Part shown: positions 1-10,186 of the stretch, piece by piece | Numbering within the stretch: position 1 is the first letter of the stretch | Layout of the letters: each line of letters starts with the position of its first letter | DNA from: an uncultured Thiogranum sp. | Lineage (GTDB): Bacteria > Pseudomonadota > Gammaproteobacteria > DSM-19610 | NCBI GenBank assembly: GCA_913053655.1 | Contig: CAJXFW010000003.1 | Span: forward strand, 1-51,304 | Direction: 5' to 3' | DNA length: 51,304 bases | Program-made: the position numbers and the translations under genes | The notes under the pieces: model-generated | Told to the model about the DNA's origin: nothing | Seen by the model: the letters and a program-made list of their open reading frames with translations, nothing else | Databases searched by the model: none

Positions 1-113
1 ACCCACCCCGGATTACCCGTTATCGCCAAAGTCCCTTTAATGGCGTGGTTTTTATGTTGTAGCCAATGTACCAATCATTCCCTCCACTTTCCAGTCATTA
101 TACGATTTATATA

Positions 114-133
114 TACTGTAAATATATACAGTA
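114..133. promoter_or_regulatory. LexA-type SOS operator
   Basis: TACTGTAAATATATACAGTA is a 20-bp palindrome that differs at one position from the enterobacterial/pseudomonad LexA consensus (CTG-N10-CAG with an alternating AT core). It lies immediately before a short reading frame starting at 135 that looks like a nadA fragment, so the gene it originally controlled may have been lost or may lie to the left of the window. That it binds LexA is inferred from the match alone. Confidence 0.6.
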
Positions 134-134
134 T

Positions 135-305
135 ATGGAACCCGGGTGCATACGTTCCACCATGTTCCGCATCGGTCCCCAGCATTTATTATGGACGCTG
201 GAGAACCTGCTCGACGGGAGTCCGGTGAATCAGGTCAAGGTGCCGGAAAAGGAAGCGCGGTTAGCCCGGACGGCGCTGGAGCGGATGCTGGTCGTATCGT
301 CCTGA
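135..305 (+). pseudogene. nadA: Probable 3' fragment of quinolinate synthase gene nadA
   Basis: A 56-codon open frame ends at TGA 303-305. From about residue 9 it reads STMFRIGPQHLLWTLENL, then a VNQVKVP stretch and a final ALERML. I recognise this pattern as the last roughly 45 residues of NadA proteins, the [4Fe-4S] enzyme that condenses iminoaspartate with DHAP to quinolinate in NAD synthesis. The remaining 300 or so residues and most cluster-ligating cysteines are absent, and the upstream DNA is AT-rich with a LexA-like box instead. I infer a remnant left by a deletion or rearrangement. The family assignment rests on recalled similarity and is moderate. Confidence 0.45.
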
Positions 306-854
306 TGGTTGCCGGAGATGGATTGGCTCTGTCCCCATACCCCTGATAAGAAAGATAAAGTACTGCATTCCGAAACGGGCTGGCGGGTTTGCCGAGGCTA
401 ATAGTCGCGTCACAGATAAACGGCAACCCTTGAACAGCCTGGCCGCCAGGCGTATAAAACCTCTACATATAAAAACAGGGTTGTAACCACGGAGGGTCGT
501 TGACACCGCAACGTGCTGACGAATAACAAAACGGAGAAAGTCTTGATGGCGATTTTGGGGAGTTGCTTGGCGGTTAAGGTGGGAAGCTACCTTCTTAGTG
601 TGTGGTGCCGGGCTTGGTCGAATTTTCGATCAAAGCTATCCGCTTTCCCTTCAGGAAAAGAGCAAAAAAACCACCCCTGGAAAATAGATTCGCCACCTTT
701 TCAGCCCCAAAAAAACTTGTGGCGTTGTTTCTGGTATTTCTGCTAAGTGGCTTTGGTACCACTTTTAGTATCGATGCCGACGCGGCGCCTGCGCTCTATG
801 AAACAAACAGACACATACTAATGACTAACCGTTCTCACTTAGAACTCGGGACTC
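306..854. other. Stretch without a convincing gene
   Basis: About 550 bp lies between the nadA fragment and the end of gspF. A GTG-started frame at 602-862 (+) would encode 86 residues with a hydrophobic, signal-like segment (KKLVALFLVFLLSGFG, then an ADA-A site), but it has no clear ribosome binding site and runs into the end of gspF. No gspG-like prepilin motif (GFTLIE) is visible on either strand, although gspG usually follows gspF. A short inverted repeat (AAGGT...ACCTT) occurs near 575-592. I assign nothing here. Confidence 0.5.
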
Positions 855-2072
855 TCAAGTAACCAGCTGGTTAAGATTAAAGATTGGCAGCAAAATCGCC
901 AGCACGATAATCAGTACCACGGCGCCCATCACCAGGATCAATATCGGCTCGAACAGGCCCATGACGGCGGCAATCAGCGTTTCGATTTCACGCTCCTGGT
1001 TGGTTGCTGCGCGCTCCAGCATTTCTTCGAGCTTGCCACTGGCCTCACCACTGGCGATCAGATGCACCATCATGGGGGGGAAATAGCCACTTTTTTCAAG
1101 CGCTGCAAAAATACTCGCACCTTCGCGCACCTTGCGTGTTGCCTCTTCTACCGACTCCCGCATGGGCAGGTTCGATATGACCTCCGATGCAATACGCAAA
1201 CCGTCAAGTACCGGCACACCACTGGCCGTGACAATACTGAAGGTACGCGCAAAACGTCCGGCGTTAACGCCACGTTCCAGACGGCCAATCAGTGGCAGGA
1301 GTAACAGGATCTCATGGAAACGGCGCTTCGGACCTTCCTTTTTCAGCAACCAGACCAGGCCACCACCCGCCAGGGCCAGCAGAATCAACATCACAAATCC
1401 GTAGTTGCGCAGGAAGTCGCTCATCGCAATCAGCGTCTTGGTCAGTGCGGGTAATTCCTGGCCGATGTTGTCGAACACCTGGACCACCTGCGGCACTACA
1501 AAGGTCATCAGCCCGATGACAACGCCCACGGCAACCAGCGTAAGCAACGCGGGGTAAAACAGTGCCAGCTGAATTTTTGACTGCATTTGCTGACGATTTT
1601 CTGTGTAGTCAGCCAGACGCTCCAGCACTACCTCGAGGTGGCCGGACTGCTCGCCTGCCGATACGGTAGTCCGGTATATCTCGGGGAACACGTGCGGGAA
1701 GTCACCCAGTCCGGTCGCCAGCGTATGGCCTTCCATGACGCGCGAACGCACCGCCAGTAACATACTTTGCAGCCGGGGTTTCTCGGTTTGTTGTGCAGCG
1801 GCCTGCAAGGTCTCTTCAAGCGGCAGCCCGGCGCGTACCAGGGTGGCGAGCTGCCGTGTTATCAGCGCAAGGTCAGTGGCGCTGACGCCGCGACGGATTT
1901 TGATTTTCTCTTGCCCGGTCTGGCTTACGCGCTCTCTGGACTCACTGACATCCAGCGGCATCCAGCCCTGGTCGCGCAACTGCTGACGTACCTGGCGCGC
2001 GGTATCGCCTTCCAGCACACCTTTTTTTTCCTTACCGCTGGTATCCAGCGCGACGTATTCGAAAGCACCCAT
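855..2072 (-). CDS. gspF: Type II secretion inner-membrane platform protein GspF
   Basis: GspF is the polytopic inner-membrane protein of the type II secretion (T2SS) assembly platform and contacts the ATPase GspE and GspL. The 405-residue product has the family's length. It starts MGAFEYVALDTSGKEKKG, the usual GspF opening, and has two T2SSF domains (about 70-195 and 270-395). Hydrophobic segments lie near residues 170-195, 220-245 and 370-400, and the GEQSGHL and GEASGKL motifs mark the duplicated domain. It is the last gene of gspC-D-E-F, 14 bp after gspE. The pseudopilin genes gspG-K that normally follow are not present downstream within this window. Confidence 0.95.
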   Translation of the reverse strand: MGAFEYVALDTSGKEKKGVLEGDTARQVRQQLRDQGWMPLDVSESRERVSQTGQEKIKIRRGVSATDLALITRQLATLVRAGLPLEETLQAAAQQTEKPRLQSMLLAVRSRVMEGHTLATGLGDFPHVFPEIYRTTVSAGEQSGHLEVVLERLADYTENRQQMQSKIQLALFYPALLTLVAVGVVIGLMTFVVPQVVQVFDNIGQELPALTKTLIAMSDFLRNYGFVMLILLALAGGGLVWLLKKEGPKRRFHEILLLLPLIGRLERGVNAGRFARTFSIVTASGVPVLDGLRIASEVISNLPMRESVEEATRKVREGASIFAALEKSGYFPPMMVHLIASGEASGKLEEMLERAATNQEREIETLIAAVMGLFEPILILVMGAVVLIIVLAILLPIFNLNQLVT

Positions 2073-2086
2073 AGCAGTCCGTAGCG

Positions 2087-3616
2087 TCAGCCCTCCTGGC
2101 TTACTCGTAACACTTCTTCGACGCTAGTCTCACCCGCCAGTACACGCCGCCAACCATCCTGACGCATACCTGGAGAAGACTGTCGTGCATGCGTTTCGAG
2201 TTGCTGTTCGCTGTCGCCGTCGTGAATTTTGGTGCGCATTTCGTCATCAACACCGACCAGCTCGTAGATACCGGTTCGACCCTTGTAGCCCAGCTGGCTA
2301 CATTCGGCACAGCCGACCGGGCGATACAGGGTAGGCGGACTGGATACATCGACTCCCAGCATCTCGCAATCGGCCACCGATGCGGTATAAGGTTCCTTGC
2401 AGTTGCCACACAGGACACGTACCAGGCGCTGTGCGAGGACACCGATCAGGCTGGAAGACAACAGGAAGGGTTCAACACCCATGTCCCGTAAGCGGGTGAC
2501 TGCGCCCACGGCACTGTTGGTATGTAATGTTGAAAACACCAGGTGACCGGTAAGACTGGCCTGCACGGCAATCTCGGCTGTTTCCAGGTCGCGAATCTCA
2601 CCCACCATGACCACGTCCGGGTCCTGGCGCAAAATGGCGCGCAAGCCACGCGCAAAACTCATTTCAACCTTGGTATTCACCTGCGTCTGGCCGATTCCGT
2701 CCAGGTAATACTCGATGGGATCCTCGACCGTCATTATATTCCGGCGTTTGTTGTTGAGTCGCTCCAGCGCTGCATACAGGGTGGTGGTTTTCCCTGAACC
2801 TGTCGGGCCGGTAACCAGTACGATACCGTGCGGTTTCTGGATAAGTTCATCAATAACATCGCGGGTATCGGCCGCCATACCCAGGTGCTCCAGGTTCAGT
2901 CGCCCGGCCTGCTTGTCCAGCAAACGCAACACCACACGTTCACCATGACCGGAGGGCAGGGTGGAAACGCGTACATCAACGGCGCGCCCGGCCACACGCA
3001 AGGAAATCCGTCCGTCCTGCGGCAGCCGTTTTTCAGCGATGTCGAGCTTGGCCATGACCTTGATACGCGATACCAGTATCGGCGCCAGTACACGCTGCGG
3101 CTCCAACACCTCGCGTAAAACACCGTCAACGCGGAAACGCACGACCAGCCTGCTTTCAAAGGGCTCGATATGAATGTCCGAGGCATTTTCCTTGATCGCC
3201 TCGGTCAGCAAGGCATTGATGAGACGAATGATGGGGGCGTCGTCTTCGCTTTCCAGCAGGTCTTCGGTTTCAGGCAATGCCTGGGCAATCTGGAACAGGT
3301 CCATATCATCGCCAAGCCCTTCCATCATCTGCATGGCTTCATTGGAACCCTGCTCATAGGTCGTTGCGAGCAGGGCATCGAACTGTTCTTCGTCAATCTG
3401 TCGAAGCTTGAGCCGACAATCCATAAAGCGACGTAGTTCGACCAACCCCTGTGGATCGGACGTGGGCGTCAGCACCACATCGACACCATCTTCGCCAAAC
3501 TCCGACACCAGCATCCGGTGCCGCTTGGCGAACATAAACGGCGGACGCCTGTCAGTGACTTCCGCTGCTTCAGCTTCGGGCGCCGGCGCAGCACTGTCTG
3601 CTTCACTATTGCTCAT
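2087..3616 (-). CDS. gspE: Type II secretion ATPase GspE
   Basis: GspE is the cytoplasmic secretion ATPase that powers pseudopilus assembly. Visible features are an N-terminal GspE-N region, Walker [11 protein letters not shown], the Asp box and Walker B region ([12 protein letters not shown]), a His box ([12 protein letters not shown]) and a tetracysteine zinc motif made of two CxxC pairs (CGNC and CAEC). I chose ATG 3616 (MSNSEAD), giving 509 residues. The longer frame back to 3727 would add 37 residues that lie inside gspD in another frame. The start overlaps the last 11 bases of gspD, which suggests translational coupling. The last 15 or so residues read normally. Confidence 0.95.
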   Translation of the reverse strand: MSNSEADSAAPAPEAEAAEVTDRRPPFMFAKRHRMLVSEFGEDGVDVVLTPTSDPQGLVELRRFMDCRLKLRQIDEEQFDALLATTYEQGSNEAMQMMEGLGDDMDLFQIAQALPETEDLLESEDDAPIIRLINALLTEAIKENASDIHIEPFESRLVVRFRVDGVLREVLEPQRVLAPILVSRIKVMAKLDIAEKRLPQDGRISLRVAGRAVDVRVSTLPSGHGERVVLRLLDKQAGRLNLEHLGMAADTRDVIDELIQKPHGIVLVTGPTGSGKTTTLYAALERLNNKRRNIMTVEDPIEYYLDGIGQTQVNTKVEMSFARGLRAILRQDPDVVMVGEIRDLETAEIAVQASLTGHLVFSTLHTNSAVGAVTRLRDMGVEPFLLSSSLIGVLAQRLVRVLCGNCKEPYTASVADCEMLGVDVSSPPTLYRPVGCAECSQLGYKGRTGIYELVGVDDEMRTKIHDGDSEQQLETHARQSSPGMRQDGWRRVLAGETSVEEVLRVSQEG

Positions 3617-5621
3617 CGACGTCCATACCGGTCGCCTTCCCGGCGGATTCAGGGGCAGGATAAGTGTGCGCCTCGAATGGAGGCGGTAACTCCAGCAATT
3701 CCCGTAAAACCGGCATATGAGGAGCACCCTTGCCGGACATCAGAGGCACGCCTTCATTGTCTTTTTCCATCTGCATGGCGCGGATATAGCTGTACTTGGC
3801 ACTCGAATAACTGTCAGCCGTGGCATTATCCCGCAATATAACCGGATGCAGGAAAACCATTAGATTAACCTTGTCCCGGTTAACGCTCCGGGAGCGAAAC
3901 AGCGCTCCAAGGTAGGGGATATCCCCCAACAGCGGCACTTTCTGTTCGCTTTGGCGAACCCGGTCCTCAATCAGCCCCCCCAGAACCACAACGTGATTGT
4001 CATCAACCAGGACCTTGGTCTTGATAGTGCGTTTCTGGGTAATGAGATCCACCGCCTGCGCAGAATCGGAAAGCGAGGAAACTTCCTGGGTGACCTCCAG
4101 CAAAATGGAGTTGCCCTCGTTGATCTGTGGTTTCACTTTGAGTGTAATACCTACGTCTTTGCGCTGCACTGTCTGGAAAGGATTGACCGACCCGGTAGCG
4201 GCACCGGTATTGGAAAAGGATCCTGTAACAAACGGCACATTCTGGCCAACGACAATCTCGGCTTCTTCGTTATCCAGGGTCACCAGTGAAGGTGTGGACA
4301 GTATATTGACATCAGAGTCCCCTGCCAGTGCATTGATTACCGCGGCAAAATTCACACCATTACCGCCAATCTTGCCGGCGCCGAAAGATAAACCCGGGGT
4401 TAGACCTACTAACTGCTTATCGATAACACCTTGTAAGATATCGGTCAGCTTGGTGCCGGTCTTGGTGAAATTGGTGCCACCGAGCGGGGTGGTACCGCCG
4501 CTCAGGTCAAACACCGCCCACTGGACACCCAGTTCACGCGCCCGGTTCTCACCGATTTCAGCGATGATGGCATCCACCAACACCTGTGAGCGCCGAATAT
4601 CGAGTTGACGAATCACTGCTTCCAGCGAGCGCATCAAAGCCGGCGGCGCCGTTATGACCAGTGCGTTGGTGGATTCGTCCGCCTGGATATCCAGCCGTTT
4701 GTCTAAATTCCTGGCAGCCGCAGCTGCACCTTTCTTGGCATCCTGGCCCTGGGTTTTGCCGACACCGCGCAACACGTCGACCAGATCGGCCGCCTTGGCG
4801 TATTTGAGGTAGAGCACCTTGGTGTTACCACCGCGCTCCAGCGGTGTATCCAGATGCGCAATGATGGCACGCAGCCGCAACCGGTTGGATCGATCCCCAC
4901 CGAGCAACACGCTGTTGGTGCGTTCGTCCGCCACCAGCGCCTGCTGCTGGGCGGCCCCTTTTGCCTGCGTCGGTTGCGCCCGGCTGATAGCCGTCAGAAT
5001 ACGTACCACTTCCGCCGCCGATGCATATTCCAGGCGAATTACCTCGATCTTGCTGTCACTGACCTTGTCGATGCGGCGAATAATATTCACCAGTCGCGCA
5101 ACATTGTCGGCACGATCCGACATGATCAGCACATTGGTCGCCGGGTACGCAGCAAGATGGCCCTGCTGCGGCACCAGGGGTCGCAAAATGGGCACCAGCT
5201 GGGCGGCCGCCACATGGTTGACCTGCACAACACGCGTAACCATCTCATCGCCTCGCCCCGGGGCTGTATCGCTGGCAGTGGGAATGGCATCCTGCTTGGC
5301 GCTGACATCCGGCAGAATCTTGATAACGGGTCCGGCGGGAACGGCGGCAAAACCGTGTACCTTCAGGATTGACAGAAAAACCTGATAGACCTCATCGCTG
5401 TCCATGGCGCGCGAGGAGATGACCGTCACCTTGCCCTTTACGCGCGGGTCAACGATAAAGTTTTTACCCGTCACCTCGGCAACCGTACCGATGAGGGCAT
5501 TGATATCCGCATCTTTCAGGTTCAGGGTAATGGTTTGTGCGAACAGTGGGCCCACCCAGATCAGGCATAGCACCCAAATGCTGTGCTGCCAGTGCTTTTT
5601 ATCAGTAATCCGGGATACCAC
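3606..5621 (-). CDS. gspD: Type II secretion secretin GspD
   Basis: GspD forms the outer-membrane secretin channel. The 671-residue protein has a signal peptide (hydrophobic [14 protein letters not shown], cleavage after FAQ) and an N0 domain starting [15 protein letters not shown]. Repeated N1-N3 secretin_N modules follow ([50 protein letters not shown]). The C-terminal secretin beta-barrel region includes [17 protein letters not shown]. The start is GTG at 5621. It precedes gspE with an 11-bp overlap and follows gspC by 17 bp. The acidic, proline-rich C-terminal tail is typical of an S-domain-like region, though no pilotin gene is seen here. Confidence 0.95.
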   Translation of the reverse strand: MVSRITDKKHWQHSIWVLCLIWVGPLFAQTITLNLKDADINALIGTVAEVTGKNFIVDPRVKGKVTVISSRAMDSDEVYQVFLSILKVHGFAAVPAGPVIKILPDVSAKQDAIPTASDTAPGRGDEMVTRVVQVNHVAAAQLVPILRPLVPQQGHLAAYPATNVLIMSDRADNVARLVNIIRRIDKVSDSKIEVIRLEYASAAEVVRILTAISRAQPTQAKGAAQQQALVADERTNSVLLGGDRSNRLRLRAIIAHLDTPLERGGNTKVLYLKYAKAADLVDVLRGVGKTQGQDAKKGAAAAARNLDKRLDIQADESTNALVITAPPALMRSLEAVIRQLDIRRSQVLVDAIIAEIGENRARELGVQWAVFDLSGGTTPLGGTNFTKTGTKLTDILQGVIDKQLVGLTPGLSFGAGKIGGNGVNFAAVINALAGDSDVNILSTPSLVTLDNEEAEIVVGQNVPFVTGSFSNTGAATGSVNPFQTVQRKDVGITLKVKPQINEGNSILLEVTQEVSSLSDSAQAVDLITQKRTIKTKVLVDDNHVVVLGGLIEDRVRQSEQKVPLLGDIPYLGALFRSRSVNRDKVNLMVFLHPVILRDNATADSYSSAKYSYIRAMQMEKDNEGVPLMSGKGAPHMPVLRELLELPPPFEAHTYPAPESAGKATGMDVDEQ

Positions 5622-5638
5622 TTAAATCCACTCCTGCT

Positions 5639-6547
5639 CTATCGACCGGATGAAGGCAACGTCAGGCTCATTGACGTTTCCTGGCCACCCCTTAACAGCG
5701 TTATATTAATGCTACTGCCCTTGCCAAGCGCCTGCATCGCTTTCATTCCCTTGGCGGGCGAATCAATCTGCACACCATTAATACTGGTGATGACATCGCC
5801 GGGCTTCAGCCCAAGTTCCTTCATAGCGACCGGGTTCTTCCCTGTCTGCAAGCGGAAGCCAATAAATTTGCCGTTCTTGCGTTCCGGCGTTGCCCTTATA
5901 TAGTTCATCAGCGAGGCCGGATTCTTTTTGATCTCACTCCTGTACTTACTAAAGGCTGTCGCGCGGCCCGCAGGCATGGCGCGACCTGTACTGCGTTTGT
6001 TAAATCTGGCCGAACCCGCTTTCATGGTTTTCTTTGGCAGGCGCAGTGTCTCAAAGCGACCGTTGCGCTCCAGGATAATCCGATCCGGATAAATCTCCGA
6101 CAGCTTTGCGCCACCCGGTAACGGGTCACCTGGTGCATAACTGTTTTCCTTGCCCCTGGGATCCCCAATGATCGCGCGCGCCTCACTTGCGCTACTGCTA
6201 CCCTCGCTTGCAAACACCCCTCGCAACGTCAACTTCAGGCGTGTTTCCGGCGCATTGACCGCAGATTTCACTACCGACTTGTCTTTCCTGGCCTCGCCAA
6301 ACAGATGCCAGCTGGCGATCTGTCGCTCGTCGATGCGCGGCTCTTGCCTTGCCACCGGTGTAGGTGCCACTTTGACTGACTGCAGCTCATTATTGTCGGT
6401 ACCGGGCAACAGCGCCCAACTCAGTTCTGCCAGCAACCACGCCAACCAGATCACCAGCAACAGGTTTACGGGTCTGGCAAGCCGGTCTATTTGCACCAGA
6501 CGAATCCGGCTCAGGACGGCAGACTGTGGTAAGGCAAGGCTGACCAT
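5639..6547 (-). CDS. gspC: Type II secretion protein GspC
   Basis: GspC links the inner-membrane platform to the secretin and helps select substrates. The 302-residue product has one N-terminal transmembrane helix (VNLLLVIWLAWLLAELSWALL, residues about 27-47) and a periplasmic homology region (about 75-165; ASWHLFGEA, RLKLTLRGVFAS). The C-terminal PDZ domain (about 215-300) carries GFRLQTGKNPVAMKELGLKP and GDVITSINGVQID. A basic linker (170-205) rich in Lys and Arg separates the homology region from the PDZ domain. It is the first gene of the gspC-D-E-F operon; 199 bp separate it from the end of rhlB, leaving room for a promoter. Confidence 0.92.
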   Translation of the reverse strand: MVSLALPQSAVLSRIRLVQIDRLARPVNLLLVIWLAWLLAELSWALLPGTDNNELQSVKVAPTPVARQEPRIDERQIASWHLFGEARKDKSVVKSAVNAPETRLKLTLRGVFASEGSSSASEARAIIGDPRGKENSYAPGDPLPGGAKLSEIYPDRIILERNGRFETLRLPKKTMKAGSARFNKRSTGRAMPAGRATAFSKYRSEIKKNPASLMNYIRATPERKNGKFIGFRLQTGKNPVAMKELGLKPGDVITSINGVQIDSPAKGMKAMQALGKGSSINITLLRGGQETSMSLTLPSSGR

Positions 6548-6746
6548 GGAATATTGAATTCACTATATCGCTGAATAAGTAACCGCGGCCGGCTGGTGAA
6601 TAACTTAAATGCCTGACTCTAATCCGTTATTTTATCAATCGTCCCCATTGTAGCTCAATTTGACCGCAGGTTCCCGCACGGGTTCAGCGACGCAGCTCCG
6701 TGTATTATAACCTTCAAACTGATGCTGACCGGGTAACCCGGCGCAC

Positions 6747-8027
6747 TTAAGGGCTGGATTTTCGCCTTCTGGCGCTGTTTCCGGACGCCCCACGCCCGCC
6801 GCCGCGCCCTTTTGGTGCGAATTTTCTCTTCGGTCTTGCTACCGGAGGGGATAGATCGGCCAGCATACCCTCCTCAATACGCGCCACCGGGATGGATTCA
6901 CCGATAAATTCCTCGATTTCCGGCAGTGAATAGACAAAGCGCTCGCAAGCAAAACTGATGGCATCGCCATCTGCACCCAGGCGCGCGGTGCGGCCGATGC
7001 GGTGCACGTAATCTTCGGCATCCTGGGGCAGATCATAGTTGAATACGTGGCTGACATCGGGAATATGCAAACCCCGCGCGGCGACATCCGTGGCCACCAG
7101 TATGTCCAGTTCACCCTGCTGGAATTTCCCCAGCAGCGACTGACGTTTTTTCTGCGGCACATCGCCCGACAGGATCGCGGATTTAAACCCGTTACCTTCC
7201 AGGTAGCTCCATACCTTCTCCCCGTCACGCTTGGTGTTGACAAAGACGATGCTGCGGTGCGCACCCATGCGACCCATCAGGCCCAGCAGCAGGGGAATCT
7301 TGTCTTCGTTGGCCGTGTGGTACAGCACCTGCCGCACATGCTGGGCAGTCACCTGCTCAGACTCGACCTGGACGGACTGTGGATGATTCATATGTTCATA
7401 GGCCAGCTCGCTGACGCGAAACGACAGGGTGGCGGAAAACAGCAACCCGAGGCGCTTTTCCGGTGGCGGACAACGGCGCAGCAAAAAACGCACATCTTTT
7501 ATAAATCCCAGATCGAACATCCGGTCCGCTTCATCGAGCACAACAACCTGCGCTTTGAGCAAATCAAACACATGCTGTTTGAAATAATCGATAATGCGCC
7601 CCGGGGTACCAATCAGCACATCAACCCCGTCGCTCAGCCGTTTACGCTGCAAGTCATAATCAGTACCCCCGTAAGCCAGGCCCAAACCGAGCCCGGTATG
7701 TTGACCCAGAGTCATGGCGTCCTTATGGATCTGTATTGCAAGCTCGCGCGTGGGCGCAAGTATCAGTGCCCGGACCTGATTCGGTTTACGTGGCTCTTCA
7801 ACCGGGTTGCGCAACAGGTGATTGAACGTTGCGATCAGAAAAGCAGCTGTTTTACCGGTACCGGTCTGCGCCTGTCCGGCAACATCCTTACCTTGCAGGG
7901 TGAGGGGCAAGGTCTTCTCCTGGATGGGGGTGCAGGCAATAAAACCAGACTCCTCAATACCTTGCATCAGATTTTCAGGTAAACCAAAGCTGCTGAACGT
8001 ACTATTACTCAAGTGTTCATCTGTCAT
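6747..8027 (-). CDS. rhlB: DEAD-box RNA helicase RhlB
   Basis: This is an ATP-dependent RNA helicase of the degradosome/RNA-turnover type. All DEAD-box motifs are readable: Q motif (SFSSFGLP...TPIQEKTLP region), motif [11 protein letters not shown], Ia PTRELA, Ib [33 protein letters not shown] and [13 protein letters not shown] basic Gly/Arg-rich tail ([17 protein letters not shown]) ends the 426 residues. RhlB is called over other DEAD-box paralogues because it is divergent from trxA and then rho, the classical rhlB-trxA-rho neighbourhood of gammaproteobacteria. The 239 bp between rhlB and trxA must hold both divergent promoters; I could not place them with confidence. Confidence 0.9.
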   Translation of the reverse strand: MTDEHLSNSTFSSFGLPENLMQGIEESGFIACTPIQEKTLPLTLQGKDVAGQAQTGTGKTAAFLIATFNHLLRNPVEEPRKPNQVRALILAPTRELAIQIHKDAMTLGQHTGLGLGLAYGGTDYDLQRKRLSDGVDVLIGTPGRIIDYFKQHVFDLLKAQVVVLDEADRMFDLGFIKDVRFLLRRCPPPEKRLGLLFSATLSFRVSELAYEHMNHPQSVQVESEQVTAQHVRQVLYHTANEDKIPLLLGLMGRMGAHRSIVFVNTKRDGEKVWSYLEGNGFKSAILSGDVPQKKRQSLLGKFQQGELDILVATDVAARGLHIPDVSHVFNYDLPQDAEDYVHRIGRTARLGADGDAISFACERFVYSLPEIEEFIGESIPVARIEEGMLADLSPPVARPKRKFAPKGRGGGRGASGNSARRRKSSP

Positions 8028-8266
8028 GGTCGTAAAGCATAACGAATTTATTCAACTTATTCTCAGCTTTAGACTTGCAATCTTTGGCTTTTTGGGCTGA
8101 AATTGGCACCGCTGCACTACGAGCGCTTTGGCTTTAAGCCATTTTGATCGAAAAACGCAAGCACATTTGTAGCGCAGTCCGGGATGGCCCGCGTTTCAAT
8201 TTCAAAATCCCCGTTTCGAACTTAATCAAAAGTTACAGATGAGTACATGGTCAGGAGCCGCATAGC

Positions 8267-8593
8267 GTGAGCGATAGTATCGTTTTTTTAACCGACGAAT
8301 CTTTTCAAAGTGAAGTGATTGAATCCACCGAACCGGTACTGGTGGATTACTGGGCGGAATGGTGTGGCCCGTGCAAGATGATTGCGCCTATCCTGACCGA
8401 GATTGCAGCTGAGTATCAGGGCAAGCTCAAGATAGCAAAACTGAACATCGACGAGAATCCGCAGACGCCGCCCAAATACGGTATTCGCGGCATACCGACA
8501 CTGATGCTGTTCAAGGACGGCAATGTTGAGGCGACCAAAGTCGGGGCGTTATCCAAGTCCCAGCTAACCGCATTTATCGACACGAATCTGTGA
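8267..8593 (+). CDS. trxA: Thioredoxin 1
   Basis: This is a cytoplasmic protein-disulfide reductase. The 108 residues have the family's exact length and contain the active site WCGPCK (Cys pair near residues 32 and 35), YWAEWCGPC, the cis-proline segment [11 protein letters not shown] and the C-terminal helix. Translation starts at GTG 8267, with a clear ribosome binding site (AGGAG at 8253-8257) nine bases upstream. It is followed after 165 bp by rho, as in many gammaproteobacteria. The electron donor thioredoxin reductase is not in this window. Confidence 0.97.
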   Translation: MSDSIVFLTDESFQSEVIESTEPVLVDYWAEWCGPCKMIAPILTEIAAEYQGKLKIAKLNIDENPQTPPKYGIRGIPTLMLFKDGNVEATKVGALSKSQLTAFIDTNL

Positions 8594-8758
8594 ACACTAC
8601 CGTAATAGATGACCGTGTTTGCTCCCGAAGAAACCAACCCTGATCAAGGGTAACGGGTCCACCCCGCGTCGTTGCAACAACAATGCGCCAATAACCGCCA
8701 CTGCCAATCATTCCAGTGGTGCAATTAATACAAACCTCTAAATGACTAAAGCACAATT

Positions 8759-10012
8759 ATGAATCTGACTGAACTGAAGCAAAAACCCGCCACCGAGCTC
8801 ATCACCATTGCCAAAGGCATGGGTATCGAAGGCTCTCGCTCACGCAAACAGGATGTTATATTTTCCATCCTCAAATCCCACGCCAAAAGCGGCGAGGATA
8901 TTTTCGGCGATGGTGTGCTGGAAATACTGCAGGACGGCTTCGGCTTCCTGCGTTCAGCAGACAGCTCCTACCTGGCCGGTCCGGATGATATTTATGTCTC
9001 GCCCAGCCAGATTCGACGTTTCGGCCTGCGCACCGGCGATACCATCTCCGGAAAGATACGCCCGCCCAAAGAAGGCGAGCGCTATTTTGCGCTGCTGAAA
9101 GTCAGCGAAATCAACTTCGACAAACCCGAAAATGCCAAGGGCAAGGTACTGTTTGAAAACCTGACACCGTTACACCCGGATGAGCGAATGAAGCTGGAGC
9201 TGGGTAATGGCAGTACCGAAGATATTACTGCGCGCGTTATTGACCTGGCCGCACCGATCGGCAAAGGACAGCGCGGCCTGATCGTGTCACCACCCAAAGC
9301 CGGCAAAACCATGCTGCTGCAGAATGTGGCGCAGTCGATTACCGCAAACTCCCCGGAGTGCTATCTGATCGTTCTGCTTATCGACGAACGCCCGGAAGAA
9401 GTGACCGAGATGTCCCGCTCGGTGCGCGGCGAAGTCGTCTCCTCGACCTTTGACGAACCGGCCAGCCGCCATGTGCAGGTCGCCGAAATGGTCATTGAAA
9501 AAGCCAAGCGCCTGGTGGAACACAAACATGATGTAGTCATACTGCTGGACTCGATTACCCGTCTGGCGCGTGCCTATAACACGGTAATCCCGTCCTCGGG
9601 GAAAGTGCTTACCGGTGGTGTTGACGCCAATGCACTGCACCGCCCCAAGCGTTTTTTCGGTGCCGCTCGCAATATCGAGGAAGGTGGGTCGCTCACCATC
9701 ATCGCCACTGCGTTGGTGGAAACCGGCTCACGCATGGATGATGTCATCTACGAAGAGTTCAAGGGTACCGGCAACCTGGAAATCCACCTGGACCGCAAGG
9801 TGGCCGAAAAACGGGTCTACCCGTCCATCAGTATCAACCGCTCCGGCACACGACGCGAAGAGCTGTTGACCAAACCGGACGAGTTACAAAAAATATGGAT
9901 CCTGCGCAAACTGCTCCACCCCATGGAAGATCTTGCGGCGATGGAGTTTTTACTCGACAGGCTCAAGGCCGTCAAAACCAACGATGAATTCTTTGATTCA
10001 ATGAAGCGGTAG
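8759..10012 (+). CDS. rho: Transcription termination factor Rho
   Basis: Rho is the hexameric RNA-dependent ATPase that terminates transcription. The 417-residue product has the N-terminal helical Rho_N domain ([19 protein letters not shown]) and an OSB/cold-shock-like primary RNA-binding site ([26 protein letters not shown]). Its RecA-type ATPase has the P-loop SPPKAGKT (about 180), Walker [17 protein letters not shown] and the Q/R-loop region [21 protein letters not shown]. Length and motifs are standard. The gene ends just before two REP-like palindromes, which separate it from the convergent gene at 10187. Confidence 0.98.
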   Translation: MNLTELKQKPATELITIAKGMGIEGSRSRKQDVIFSILKSHAKSGEDIFGDGVLEILQDGFGFLRSADSSYLAGPDDIYVSPSQIRRFGLRTGDTISGKIRPPKEGERYFALLKVSEINFDKPENAKGKVLFENLTPLHPDERMKLELGNGSTEDITARVIDLAAPIGKGQRGLIVSPPKAGKTMLLQNVAQSITANSPECYLIVLLIDERPEEVTEMSRSVRGEVVSSTFDEPASRHVQVAEMVIEKAKRLVEHKHDVVILLDSITRLARAYNTVIPSSGKVLTGGVDANALHRPKRFFGAARNIEEGGSLTIIATALVETGSRMDDVIYEEFKGTGNLEIHLDRKVAEKRVYPSISINRSGTRREELLTKPDELQKIWILRKLLHPMEDLAAMEFLLDRLKAVKTNDEFFDSMKR

Positions 10013-10019
10013 GATAACT

Positions 10020-10084
10020 GTAGGAGCGGTCTCCTGACCGCGATAGCGAACTGGAACATTCGCGCCGAAGGCCGGCGCTCCTAC
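10020..10084 (+). repeat. REP-like palindromic repeat, copy A
   Basis: This 65-bp element is bounded by GTAGGAGCG and GCTCCTAC and contains two hairpins: GCGGTC/GACCGC on the left and a GCGCCG/CCGGCGC-type stem on the right. It sits 7 bp after the rho stop codon, between two convergent genes, where such elements often affect mRNA 3' ends. Further copies are at 10102, 12927 (inverted), 13047 and, as a variant, 11574. Confidence 0.85.
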
Positions 10085-10101
10085 AAAATACGCCACAACC
10101 T

Positions 10102-10166
10102 GTAGGAGCGGTCCCCTGACCGCGACAGCACACCAAAACCATCGCGCCGAAGGCCGGCGCTCCTAC
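10102..10166 (+). repeat. REP-like palindromic repeat, copy B
   Basis: This is the second 65-bp copy, in the same orientation as copy A, 17 bp after it. It has the same GTAGGAGCGGTC start and GGCGCTCCTAC end, with a handful of differences from copy A concentrated in the middle. It ends 20 bp before the stop codon of the gene at 10187-10720. Confidence 0.85.
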
Positions 10167-10186
10167 ACACGCAACACCGATTTCAC

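Noticed and set aside
390-500. Possible c-di-GMP (GEMM) riboswitch in the first 550 bp
   Set aside because: Some matching short words occur (CGGCAACCC, GGCCGCC), but the ordered GEMM core is not present.
602-862. 86-residue plus-strand frame with a signal-peptide-like stretch
   Set aside because: GTG start, no ribosome site, overlaps the end of gspF and has odd N-terminal composition; kept only as a remark in the intergenic entry.
3616-3727. Longer GspE start adding 37 residues
   Set aside because: The extra part lies within gspD coding sequence, is not GspE-like, and ATG 3616 fits the usual overlap.
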